Origin: Mactra quadrangularis
Lineage: Eukaryota; Mollusca; Bivalvia; Venerida; Mactridae
Direction: 5' to 3'
NCBI GenBank assembly: GCA_025267735.1
Contig: CM046294.1
Coordinates: 22,626,162-22,690,161 of the forward strand
Length of the DNA: 64,000 nucleotides
The translations under genes were made by a program, and so were the position numbers. Shown piece after piece: positions 50,501 through 60,140 of the stretch. The stretch's first letter is position 1. Each line of letters starts with the position of its first letter. The notes under the pieces are model-generated. The model searched no databases, had not been told where the DNA came from, and saw nothing but the letters and a program-made list of their open reading frames with translations.

Positions 50501-53327
50501 AAAAGTGTCTAAGAATTTTTTTATTACTCTTCGAGGGCACAAGTTTAAATTTGATAGAATATCGGGAGAATTATGCTATGTAATATCATGTTTTTAACTG
50601 TTTAATGTCCCAACTTAGTATGGGGGTTTCACTTATTTGCCTGAAATGTGCAATATTGGTGACACGCTATTATATTGACTTGAACCTGGATTTAAAGACC
50701 CACTGTCATATGTGACTGTGTTTGGATGTTCCGCCAGAAAGTCGCATATGACAGGTTTTACTGTAATTTTTTTCTATAAAATAGATTTTTAACAACTTTG
50801 GTTGGTTTGACTACAAATACAGTATAAGTTCATTCAATCGAACACCACCGGGTCGAATTAATTGGCCGAGTCGGAACACATTGTCTGGCACCGATCAATT
50901 TCCCTTCTATATCTATATAAGTCAACCTCTGTTGGGTCGAACAGGACTGAGTCGAACTCTCGAACCAATATCTTGGTCCCGTGGTTTACAAATACACTTA
51001 AATACAATTGTCTCTCTCGAACAATAGATTTTCACACATCGACCGTAAAATCTTGACCGTAGTCATTGTTTGTGACGCGTGATAATAACAGGGCGTGAAG
51101 ATCGCTTAACTATAGATTTGTTAATTGATTTTAATCGCTTAACAATAGATTTGTTAATTGATGTTAATTTGCCCAACACATTGTGATTAGTAAACATAAT
51201 ATTGCATAAAATTTGCTTAACAATAGAATTGTTTGTTGACTGCAATTTGTAGACAGGCACATATTATAAAATGTCATGGTATGATTAAAAATAAAGGATA
51301 AAACAAGTAACTAAGGTCTCGCTAAAAAATTAATTAGTGCATATACAGCGTGAATGTTAGTTTTAATTAATAAAAACTGATAAAAAAAGTTCGTGCAATT
51401 TCGGTAAAAATATGTCCAAATTAAGGATCAAAATGTTAGAACAGAATATACACATACAACGGCGGAAAAAAACTTACTGGAGGATTCGGTCACATCGAAA
51501 CCTTTCTCACTTACATGTAACCACATTATAGAAATGATCAATTCATCTACTACTACTCACCTATATCGTAATCATGTTCATAAATGTAAAAATAACACAC
51601 AACAAATATGTAGCTGGCAAATTAATTTGCAGTAATTACTAACTACGTATACATGACACATGAATGAACTGTGTGTTCGGGTTATATACTAACCAAGGGA
51701 GATAACAAATTTAAAAAACAATTACGAAACAAGGGGAAGTAATAACGTCATACTTGGACGAAAGTCAGCCAGGTCGAACACTTGGCTCTCTCGAATCATT
51801 TTTCATGTCCCCTCGAGTTCGAGCCAGCGAACTTTTACTGTAGTTGGTTTTATAAAACCTATGTAGACTTGTAGGCCTTCAAGGTAAAAATTTCTCTTAA
51901 ATTTTGGTGGGTACTGTACATATATTATGGTAAACTTAGGGAAAAATTGTCAGCTCTTTTTGGAAGGTAGTGGAATAAAGCAATGACTTGAGTTTTATAT
52001 TACCATAAAACTTCAATTTCTATATGAAGAAACCCCCATAATCTCCTTAAAATATTAAGTAATGTTATAGATGTGTGATGTCGGTATATATTTTATTACT
52101 TAATATCTTCAATGTCTAGTAATCTAATGTTTATACAGTCATTTATTATTTTATATGTTTTCTCTATTGTTAAGATTATTATCGTGGAGGTTGAACAAAC
52201 AAATTGAGATTTTGTCTAATTTAATGAAATTACCTTATAAATAAAGATGAAGTACCATTGAAATGATGCATTAAGCCATTTTCAAATATAAAAACTAGTT
52301 TTAAGCAATAAACTTAAATCTGTGTGTACGTAAGAAGAGTTGTACTAGAGGCACTAGTGATGTGTCATGTGATTTATTCGCTAGACAACAGAGGAATGTA
52401 TTATACTCAAATATTAGACTATATGACATTTTTAAACTCTATTATGTTGTACATTGCATATAATCTATTAACTTGTTTTATTTAATTTTCGATTACATTT
52501 TTTTGTTTTCAAAATTGGATTTTTCAGACCTGGCTGTGGTACATACATTAAGCCCACTGTTTTAAGTACTCAATATTTGTTTGATCATCCCTGTATATAA
52601 ACACAAGTATTTATTTTTATTGATAGTAAATACAGGACAACTTGATCTGTGCCAAACAAAATGTTCGGCTCAGCCAAGTAGTTCGACTTGATGGTGTTAG
52701 AGTCAATGAACTTTAACTGTATTATTATTATTAATATTATTATCTTTATTATCATTATCATCATCATCAATTATAATCGTCATCATCATCAATTATTATC
52801 ATCACCATCGTGATCAATTATAATCATCATCACCATCAATTATAATCATCATCATCATCAATTATAATCATCATCGTCATCATCATCAATTATAATTATC
52901 ATCGTCATCATCATCAATTATAATCATCATCGTCATCATCATCAATTATAATCATCATCACCATCATCATCAATTATAATCATCATCACCATCATCATCA
53001 CCATCATCATCAATTATAATCATCATCACAATAATCATCATCACCATGATCATCAATCACCATGATCATCAATTATAATCATCACCACCATTGTCATCAT
53101 GATCATCAATTTTAATCATCATTATTATACTATCATCGTCTCAGCACCATCATCATTATCACCACCATTATTACTATATAACATATTTGTAAAGCACTTA
53201 CATTACATTGACATTATATTTTAGGTAAAAAGAGATACGTTAGTTGTTAGAGTTAAATGGTATTATAGAGTAACAGAAGTACCTGACAGTGTATATCAAC
53301 ATTTGATACAAGATAGATATACTCAAA
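44529..53327 (+). CDS. RERE: RERE/Atrophin-like corepressor, 5' part
   Basis: Four plus-strand exons join in phase: 44529-44591 ([15 protein letters not shown]), 45844-46036, 47481-47551 and 53225-53327, giving 143 residues plus one base. Exon 2 is a charged, basic linker ([14 protein letters not shown]). Exons 3 and 4 encode the start of a BAH domain: [20 protein letters not shown], then [20 protein letters not shown]. These match the RERE BAH segment ([20 protein letters not shown], [18 protein letters not shown]), recalled from the vertebrate protein. RERE is a nuclear corepressor with BAH, ELM2, SANT and GATA-type domains; the rest of BAH and all later domains lie to the right. The phase-1 donor at 53328 fits no exon I could assign. 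The 5.7-kb intron before exon 4 contains many transposons and a TCA-rich repeat. Confidence 0.87.
44600..44890 (+). repeat. dispersed repeat related to 57775-58075
   Basis: GGGATCTCTGAGGAATCC and TTTTGGGATCCTAGGAATTG blocks recur in altered form at 57780-58070. The 118-codon open frame over this stretch is not supported as a gene. Confidence 0.45.
46385..46640 (+). mobile_element. tRNA-derived SINE, type B
   Basis: GCTAGCACAGTTGATAGCGC A-box and a decayed B-box, followed by the shared body (AAGCTTGGTTATGAATTAAT, CCTACCACTGATTC) and GTAGGTTGACTGACAGC tail. Confidence 0.65.
46783..46960 (+). repeat. dispersed repeat, copy 1
   Basis: AACAGTTTATTACTGGACAG, GTCCTGTGAAGA and CAGATCTAGA blocks match 56273-56470 in the same orientation. 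Confidence 0.6.
47032..47450. mobile_element. hAT-type MITE with perfect 8-bp target duplication
   Basis: Inverted ends TAGAGCTGTCATTGAT / ATCAATGACAGCTCTA, 419 bp, flanked by GTATAATG at 47024-47031 and 47451-47458. An 8-bp duplication and T..A ends fit the hAT superfamily. The interior has TATATATCGATA palindromes; no transposase. It ends 30 bp before the RERE-like exon at 47481. Confidence 0.85.
47641..47995 (-). mobile_element. MITE with GGGACTTTA ends, inverted copy
   Basis: Opposite orientation to 16869-17213. Shared blocks include GTAGGTCC, ACTTTTCAATGTCAGTTT, TAACAAGAAAGATAT and GATAACTGACTAAAGTCC. Confidence 0.65.
48385..48470 (+). repeat. foldback MITE, half copy
   Basis: TATTTAAATATGTGGGGTTAA followed by TGTATGCACCACTACCAGTT; right half of the 43071 family. 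Confidence 0.45.
48506..48780 (+). mobile_element. tRNA-derived SINE, type B, full copy
   Basis: GCCCGGCTTGCTCAATTGGT (A-box), CCTTGGGTTCAATTCTGGGG (B-box), body GAGCTTGGTCATGAAAT, tail GTTGCTACGACGTTAAACCC with AACAAAAATAAA. Confidence 0.75.
48985..49270. mobile_element. G-run MITE, copy C (inverted)
   Basis: Opposite orientation to copies A and B: starts AGGCGGATCTAGCTG, has a C-run near 49206, ends ATCCTGGATCCACCCCT. The 101-codon frame across it is incidental. Confidence 0.65.
49853..50763. mobile_element. TA-flanked CAGT-ended element
   Basis: Ends CAGTAAAAACTG and, inverted, CAGTAAAACCTG with TA outside both. Subterminal GCGAC/GTCGC and CATATGTGAC motifs recur. About 910 bp, non-coding. 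Confidence 0.65.
50820..51840. mobile_element. TA-flanked CAGT-ended element with TCGAAC repeats
   Basis: Left end CAGTATAAGTTCATTC, right end inverted CAGTAAAAGTTCGCT, TA outside both. Motifs GGGTCGAA, GTCGAAC and TCTCGAAC recur near both ends, and an inner 40-bp unit (CGCTTAACAATAGATTTGTT) is repeated at 51100-51240. The right end matches that at 17440-17478. Confidence 0.65.
52535..52600 (+). repeat. foldback MITE, half copy
   Basis: GTGGTACATACATTAAGCCC then TTTTAAGTACTCAATATTTG; left half of the 43071 family. Confidence 0.4.
52715..53160. repeat. ATT/ATC minisatellite
   Basis: Units of AATTATAATCATCATC with a variable number of ATC triplets (including CACCATCATC and CGTCATCATC variants), repeated at least ten times. 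It ends about 65 bp before the RERE-like exon 4. Confidence 0.9.
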
Positions 53328-53373
53328 GTAAGATTTTAAACTTTATATACATGTAGTAACATATTTGTTATTA

Positions 53374-53509
53374 GGCCAGTTTCCTAAGCATATCACTAGC
53401 TAGCGCTTTGTCCTCTGGTCCCATTCTTGCACTAAACTAAGTATGTAATATCAAATCAAGGGTACCAGGAGACAGAGCGTTAGCTAGTGATTTGCTAAAG
53501 AAACTGGCC
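53374..53509. mobile_element. short hairpin MITE
   Basis: GGCCAGTTTCCTAAGCATAT and its inverted partner ending GCTAAAGAAACTGGCC enclose a near-complete foldback of 136 bp; stems include ACTAGCTAGCGC against GCGTTAGCTAGT. Confidence 0.8.
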
Positions 53510-53784
53510 AATTGTCTCTCCTTAGATTAGCTTGTCTGCGTATTGCAATTAGCGACCAAATGTTAAACTTACAGTTAATCGTGTATGTAGAGACCTTCTG
53601 ACATATTATGTAAGGGATGACCGAAAGAAATTACCATGAATTCTTCAGGGTTGATTAACCTTATACATGTATTGCATCGATTTTGGTGTTGTAAATTGTA
53701 TTCTTATGAAAACTCTTACTGTATGATTTTATAACTCTCTAAATACCATTGGAAATTAGTCTTAGGACTTTATAGGCTATCCTG

Positions 53785-54175
53785 TGATGCTATTTTTCAT
53801 ATTATATATTGTGTATTTTTAATCAATGTATATGTTATGCATCCATTCTGTACTGAGATATTTTATATCATATTATTTGTTTTCTTGTATTGTTAAATAT
53901 TGTATAGTATGTAAAAAGCGTCACAAATAAAGATATCTATATGCAAGGTTATGCATGTCAGGCAAACATTTATCAGCACTTATAGACTTTATAGGCTATC
54001 CATTGATGCTATTTTTCATACTTCTGGATTTAATCTGTACCATTATTAATTTTTAATCAATGTATTTTTATGCATCTATTCTGTACCAAGATATTTTATA
54101 TCATATTATTTGTTTTCTTGTATTGTTAAATATTGTATGTTATGTAAATAGCATCACAAATAAATCTATCTATTA
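53785..54175 (+). repeat. tandem pair of retroposon 3'-end-like repeats
   Basis: GACTTTATAGGCTATCC and TTTGTTTTCTTGTATTGTTA blocks occur twice about 210 bp apart. Each copy ends in CACAAATAAA followed by a TCTAT repeat, as in retroposon tails. Confidence 0.55.
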
Positions 54176-54719
54176 AATTATATATTATGTGGTAAGTTAT
54201 GAAGATAACATTGACACCCTTAAGACCATATCACACTTATAAATTATCATCCTTATCATGATAACTTTGATTGGAAGTAATAATTGATTATAAGAAATGT
54301 GAAGGTGTTTGGCTGATGTTTATTATTCTTTTAATGTTTTACTTAACTTCAATTTCGTGCATGTATAGGGCTCGATATTATAGCTTATGTACTTGCAAAA
54401 CTCAAGAATTAGATTATAATTATTAATGTGTCCATCAATTTTACATTAAATATTATTGTAATAATAATAAAGTAAAGCATTTTCAATCGGTATAAAAGAC
54501 AAGTCTATAGATATTTCTTTTCAAATTTGAGAAATTTTGTTTTTGCCATTTTTTCCAATTTTTGCCACCCCATTTTCCTTGCCAGTTTTGTTTTGTTTAT
54601 TTTTTCATGGGTATTTCTGCCATGTGGCAAAACCTTTCCAACCCTGTGAAGAAGATCTGAAAAGATGTTTTTTTGTTTTGGTTTTTTTAACGTCGTATGT
54701 AACACATATATAGGTCATA

Positions 54720-54900
54720 TATATGACGGCCAGCTCTTCCTACTATAGGTTTCCTGGACACTTTTCTATCACCAGTACTAACTTACCCTACCCCGAGGCC
54801 GACAACACATATATAGGGTATGACCTGCTGCGACCGGTTTCGAACCCGCGATCTCCAGATTCGAGGTCGGACATGCTAACCATCACGCCACGGCCCCGGC
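54720..54900 (-). mobile_element. tRNA-derived SINE on minus
   Basis: Minus strand reads GGCCGTGGCGTGATGGTTAG (A-box side) and GATCGCGGGTTCGAAACCGG (B-box), both nearly intact. The internal GACCTCGAATCTGGAGA is anticodon-arm-like. Head only, followed by a diverged body. Confidence 0.65.
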
Positions 54901-56270
54901 TTAGCTGAAAAGAACTAATAAAAAAGTGTAAGAAAAAAGATGGTTTGTTGAGCTGGCCTCTATAATCATAAATATAGTTTAAATTGTATCATAGGCATGT
55001 GCATTTTGTACTCTACATTTAACATGATGACATTTATACTTTAATATTGAACACATATAAGGCTGATATAATTAACCACCTCGTTTATACAGAAAACATT
55101 CATTTTTCAGCGTTAGAATCGAAATATCATACAGTTTTTCTGTAGTTTGTCGTAGAGCAAAACAAAGTCACTTGTTTCAATGTGCTTATTAAATAACTTG
55201 TGCTTAAGCACTGGATACTCAATGTTGGCTATTCAAAACTCGTGCCTATGTATTATTCAACAACAAAATGTAGACTTCTGTATTTTAGTTGTTAAATAAA
55301 GCATAGAAAAATAGTTTAAAATCCAGATGATGATAAACTAAAGAAAAACCAGGCACAATAACATTTCTATTCATTGTTTAATCTTCATAGAGAAATATTT
55401 TGATTTATTTTATTATCGTTTGTTTTTCTATGAGCTAGTCTGTATAATGTTACTATTGGTTAGCACAATGAAAATCTCTCAATACGGATTCTTTAGAAAG
55501 AAATGAAATAGTTATAACTCAACTTGAGAACAGGCTGCCACATTTTGTTTTGTATTAAAGTGTTTTCTTCTCTGGTATTGATGACACTATTGTATTGGAA
55601 AATATTCCATTTGGTTGCCATGGTAACTGTGTATTTGATGGCGATAGAGTAATTATTGTCCCTTTAGCTTGGCTTATTACAATCATCCAAGTGGCAAATT
55701 GTCTGCTTTATGACTGTAGTAATTAAAATTAAGTGATCTTGGTATAGTTTTTTTGCATGAACGAGCAATTATAACGTTCTTCGGAACAGTCTTGTTCACA
55801 CCTTATGCCTTAGGGAGTTGAAGGATGTAAAAACAATTTTAACATGTTCACCATTGTCTTGATGTTTTAGACCTGTAAACTTGCTTGTTTTTAGATCTCT
55901 TCTGAATGGGAATAAAACAAATCATTCCTAAATTTTTAATGAGGGTCGCCACTGTGGGGTGATTTTAAAATGTATTTGCACTGAAAATATGTGAAAAAAA
56001 ATCCGTTCAGCTCCTGGAACATATCAAAATGATTTAAGAAAGATATAACATCAAAACTTATTATACGAAGATGATGTTTATTTCTTGACAATGAGTTTTA
56101 AATCCCTTATGGTATATGTAATGTATTAATACAATGTCTGACAGACAAGGAATCTTGTTTTATTAACCAGTCTGTGATTCCTGTCTATTGTCAGAGAATT
56201 TTTACCATAAACTCTTCTATACTGATGTTGGCTAGAGTAGTGGTTATAGTTATAAGTGTTCACTGCAAAA
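54900..56270. other. stretch right of RERE exon 4, nothing recognised
   Basis: AT-rich, no supported exon or element. It is probably intronic to the RERE-like gene. Confidence 0.35.
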
Positions 56271-56272
56271 CT

Positions 56273-56470
56273 CAACAGTTTATTACTGGACAGTAGGTCC
56301 TGTGAAGAGCAAAATTTTACAGGACCTAACCAAGTCTAACAGGATGGGAGACATTTTACATATTTTGATGAATTGAAAACTGTGTGGATGAAATCAAATT
56401 CTTTACTGGACAGTCAGACTTGTAAACCTGCAGATCTAGAGACTAGATGGACCTAAATTTTACAGGATTT
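56273..56470 (+). repeat. dispersed repeat, copy 2
   Basis: Diverged direct copy of 46783-46960. Confidence 0.6.
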
Positions 56471-56889
56471 ATCTGTCAGTCTGCTATGTTAAGTGATGTT
56501 TAGGATGGAAATATTTACTTGTCCCCAGACATAAATGTACGAGTCAGACAAGTTGGGCATAGGAATTGCACCTTGTTAGTAAGACTTTTTTATTGGTGTG
56601 TCTCAACTTTGCGAAAGATTTAGACATGACTGCTGGGTATAAAAAAGAACTAGCCTGCTTCAAATTTACTAAAATATATTCAAAAAATGTATTGAATTTA
56701 ACTACCTGTTAGCATGTCATGTTATAAAGCAACTATGCCAGGAAATGATAGAAATTCTGTATCCAAGTGTTGAAATATAGCTATTAGAATATTTGTTGAA
56801 AATTGATTAAATGTAGAAATGTTATACTGCTGTTCATGAATAGATTAAAATAACATGTTAATATCACTGTCTTGATTACAGTATTCTCT

Positions 56890-56990
56890 GTGTGTGTGTA
56901 GAGAGAGGGAGAAAAAGAGAGAGAACGAAGGGAGAGAGTGAAACAGAGAGAGGCAGAGAGAGACAGAGAGAGAGAGAGAAATATTATTTA
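56890..56990. repeat. GT/AG-rich low-complexity tract
   Basis: GTGTGTGTGT followed by imperfect AG repeats to 56982. Confidence 0.9.
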
Positions 56991-57414
56991 GTCATGCAGT
57001 AAAAGAAAAAACGCAGCATTGCATGCTGGGAGTTAATAATTTCTCATTTAGTTTCAAATTTCCGACAAATAATTGATCAGGAAAGCCTGTAATTTACTGA
57101 TAATTGTATCTTTTTGTCTCCGTGACGATGACAAATGGTTTACAGTGCTAGAAACATAGTCTGTATCATTTAATTAGTGAGCATGCAGAATGATAGAATG
57201 GTATAGTAATATAAAATAAAGGAATCATGAGTCTGGATAGAATCGATAAAGTGTTCTCAACTTGCCAGTATGAGGAAATCTGTTACTAGAGGTCTGGTGT
57301 AAATCACTATTTTCTGACATTGTATAAAATGAGTCAGAGAAAATACATTAAATATTGGTTTGTCTGGGGATCTTAACTTATAGTTTAGATGATATAAATG
57401 TTTATTTATTTATT

Positions 57415-57705
57415 TATATTGGGTTTTACACGCCATGTCAACACAAGTTTTTAGATTGTTTTACAGCACTAGTACACCTACCCTAGTTTTCCTGGACCCT
57501 TGTCTATAACCAGTACTCTCCTACCTTTCCACAAGGCCTGAAACTTCTCCATGTACCTTATTAATGGAGGAAAATTGACATTATTGTCAAACTTTCATGG
57601 AAGGGTATAACCTCAACAGATGGGAATCGAAACTGTACCCCATTCGGGACAATAGATTTGAAATTAAGGTGCGCTACCAACTGTACTACCGACCTGGGTT
57701 ATATA
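57415..57705 (-). mobile_element. tRNA-derived SINE, type A, inverted copy
   Basis: Minus strand has GGTAGTACAGTTGGTAGCGC (A-box), a decayed B-box, the same CCTCCATTAATAAGG-type body as 43313-43590 and the TTGACATGGCGTGTAAAACC tail. Confidence 0.75.
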
Positions 57706-58901
57706 AATGTATATTTTTTACTTTAGATTTACTCATTTTCTACTAAGTCTGCTTTTCAGTCTGTGGCTGTTCCAGAGTTCAACACTAACTGTGTTTACTA
57801 AGGAATAGTAGGGATTCTATAGAAATTCCAAGTCAGCTACTAACAGATTTCTTGTTAATGTTAAAAATACCTCCGGTAAAAGCTAGTATGCAGATTTGCA
57901 GTCAGAACATTGTGATAAACAACCGATAGTATTCGATATACAACTCAGATTCACATAAAAATGGGCAATTTTTCAGGGATTCTGATATAATCCTCAGCTA
58001 AACATCACTGGCATTCCTCCCAAGTTTTTGGGATCCTTAGAATCATAGGACACTGTTAGTGTGGAACCCTGCTTTCATAGCTCGATAAAACTATTTTCCC
58101 AGTAAACTTGTTTTTCAAAAACCCAGCAACATGGCAGTCTCACATTTGAAATTACAAATGTGACATGGGTTAGGTATCAAAGTGACATAGATGTAAAAAT
58201 TAGCTTAAAACATGTCAGTGCATCAGCAAGCCCAGTTAATTTATCGAGATCACATGATTTGGTAGTAATATCAAAATTGCGGCTAATAGCATAAAATGTT
58301 CGTAAAGAATTGTATATCGAGTCCTTGAAATTAGGATATATATGAAAATAGTTTTCTCAAATGCTCATTATAGCAGCAAGCACTATTTACTGTGTTTGTC
58401 GATTTTTTTGTTGCCCAAAAGAAAACTTTGGTTGCCCAAACCAAAAGTACTTGTCATCCAGGACCACCCGACACCCACTAATTTCTTTCACCCCCCCACT
58501 AATTTCAGATGCTGAATACCACACATTATTATATTGATCTATGCTAGATATCTCGTGTGAATTAGGATTTAAGAGGCATTAAACTTAATGTCTGTATTAG
58601 TTACTTCCCTTGGATAAAAAAAGAACCATTTTATTTTTGTATATTTGTCAATACCACTTTACAAACTTGTGGTTCTTTGTATGTGTATGGTTTACATTGT
58701 AAAACATTTTATATATAGTTATTGGTATGAATCACTCTGTATGAACTTTTTGAAATGAATGTGTTTGATCATACAACTTAAATAAATAATGTTTAGCATA
58801 TTATTGGTCTATAACAAACAAGTTTGAATACTAATGTAATCAAACTGCAGGGCTAAGTACACAGCTTGTTAGTCTAATCAATTCAAATTGTTGATATCTA
58901 G

Positions 58902-58986
58902 GTGAATAGAGCTACCCCTAGTAAAATGGGGAGTATTGTAAACTTATCAAAAAGTAAAGAGTTTTTAGTTGACAGAGATCAAATAG
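58902..58986 (+). CDS. candidate exon of uncertain ownership
   Basis: Acceptor tatctag and donor gtaaat enclose 85 bp open in one frame (NRATPSKMGSIVNLSKSKEF, then LVDRDQI). It enters in phase 0 and leaves in phase 1. The RERE-like exon 4 leaves in phase 1, so direct joining meets TAG at once. It could belong to RERE only through an intermediate exon, or be a first exon of another transcript (ATG at 58926). I do not recognise the peptide. Confidence 0.3.
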
Positions 58987-59382
58987 GTAAATAATTATCA
59001 TACTTAAATAGAAAATGGAATAATAATTTATACAAGTGAAATTTCTCATTATGCAAGACATGCTAAGTTCAATGATTACAAAAAAATCTTAAAAAAAACA
59101 GATATTGCATGACATTGTTATAGTGTAAGAATTGCTTGCTGAGTTAAAGTAAAAAACTTGGTTGTTTCCAGAGGCTACAACTTAATTGTGTTACCGTTAA
59201 GTACAACTGTTGCGTAGTACTTGGCTAACACAAAAAAAACCTATTTTAAAGTGCCATACCAGTAGCAACTGTCTTACAAAGCTGGCACAATTTTAGAATC
59301 TTCGTTTGAATATATTTTATATACAAGTGGCCTGCTAGTATAATGATTGAGACTTTATTGCATTGTATTGTTAAATATCATT

Positions 59383-59445
59383 AAACTGTCAGTGGCGCAT
59401 ACATTAATCCTGCTGATTTAAATACTCGATATTCATATGATACAG
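59383..59445 (+). repeat. foldback MITE, half copy
   Basis: CTGTCAGTGGCGCATACATT then TGATTTAAATACTCGATATT; left half of the 43071 family. Confidence 0.4.
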
Positions 59446-59564
59446 GGCTTTTTCAGGGGGTTTTGGGAAAAAGGCCTCTGTCCAAATTGGGCATTTTAAC
59501 ACGGTAAATAGTCCGATTTGAGGAAAAAATATCGACAAATCAACACAATTTGGAAATTTCATCA

Positions 59565-59660
59565 TTATACCCCCGCAAACGAAGTTTTCGGGGGTATACT
59601 GGAATCACCCTGGTGGTTGGTTGGTTGGTTGGTTGGTTTGTTGGTTGGTTGGTTGGTTGG
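59565..59660 (+). mobile_element. GGGGGTATA hairpin element end
   Basis: TTATACCCCCGCAAACGAAG and TTTTCGGGGGTATA form a hairpin, followed by a (GGTT)n tract; same architecture as 20585-20690 in the opposite orientation. Confidence 0.5.
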
Positions 59661-59849
59661 ATATGTGGTCTGTCCCAAAAAATTAATACATTTGTAGTAT
59701 GTTTATTTTTTAATGTATTTATATAGAAGCTGTTATATACCATGATTTAATGGTGTGAACAAAACTCACGTAACTATGGAAACATATCTCACTTGTTTAA
59801 AATATTTAATTGCGTTATATATTTTAAATCTAATTAGATAACTGTATAG

Positions 59850-60140
59850 TTTGCTTTTTTTCTCAATAGATTTTTTTCTTATCTTATTTTATAGAATTTG
59901 CACAGGCGTTTGCAGTTGATGTTTATAATTTATGCATGTTATATCAATTCCAATTCAAAATGGCCGACTTGCGGCCATCTTGAATTCTTTTTAATTTAGT
60001 TTAATTACTGTATGCTTATTTCTCAATAGATTTTTTCTTAACTAATTTAGATAGAATTTTGCACAGGCGTTCACAGTTGATGTGTACATACACTTTAATT
60101 CAATTCCAATTCAAAATGGCGGACTGGCTGTCATCCTTTT
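59850..60140 (+). repeat. local duplication before the tandem array
   Basis: TTTCTCAATAGATTTTTTTC, GAATTTGCACAGGCGTT and TTCCAATTCAAAATGGC occur twice, about 160 bp apart. A weaker echo (ATATGGCTGACTGGCAGCCA) lies at 63066-63090, beyond the array. Confidence 0.6.
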
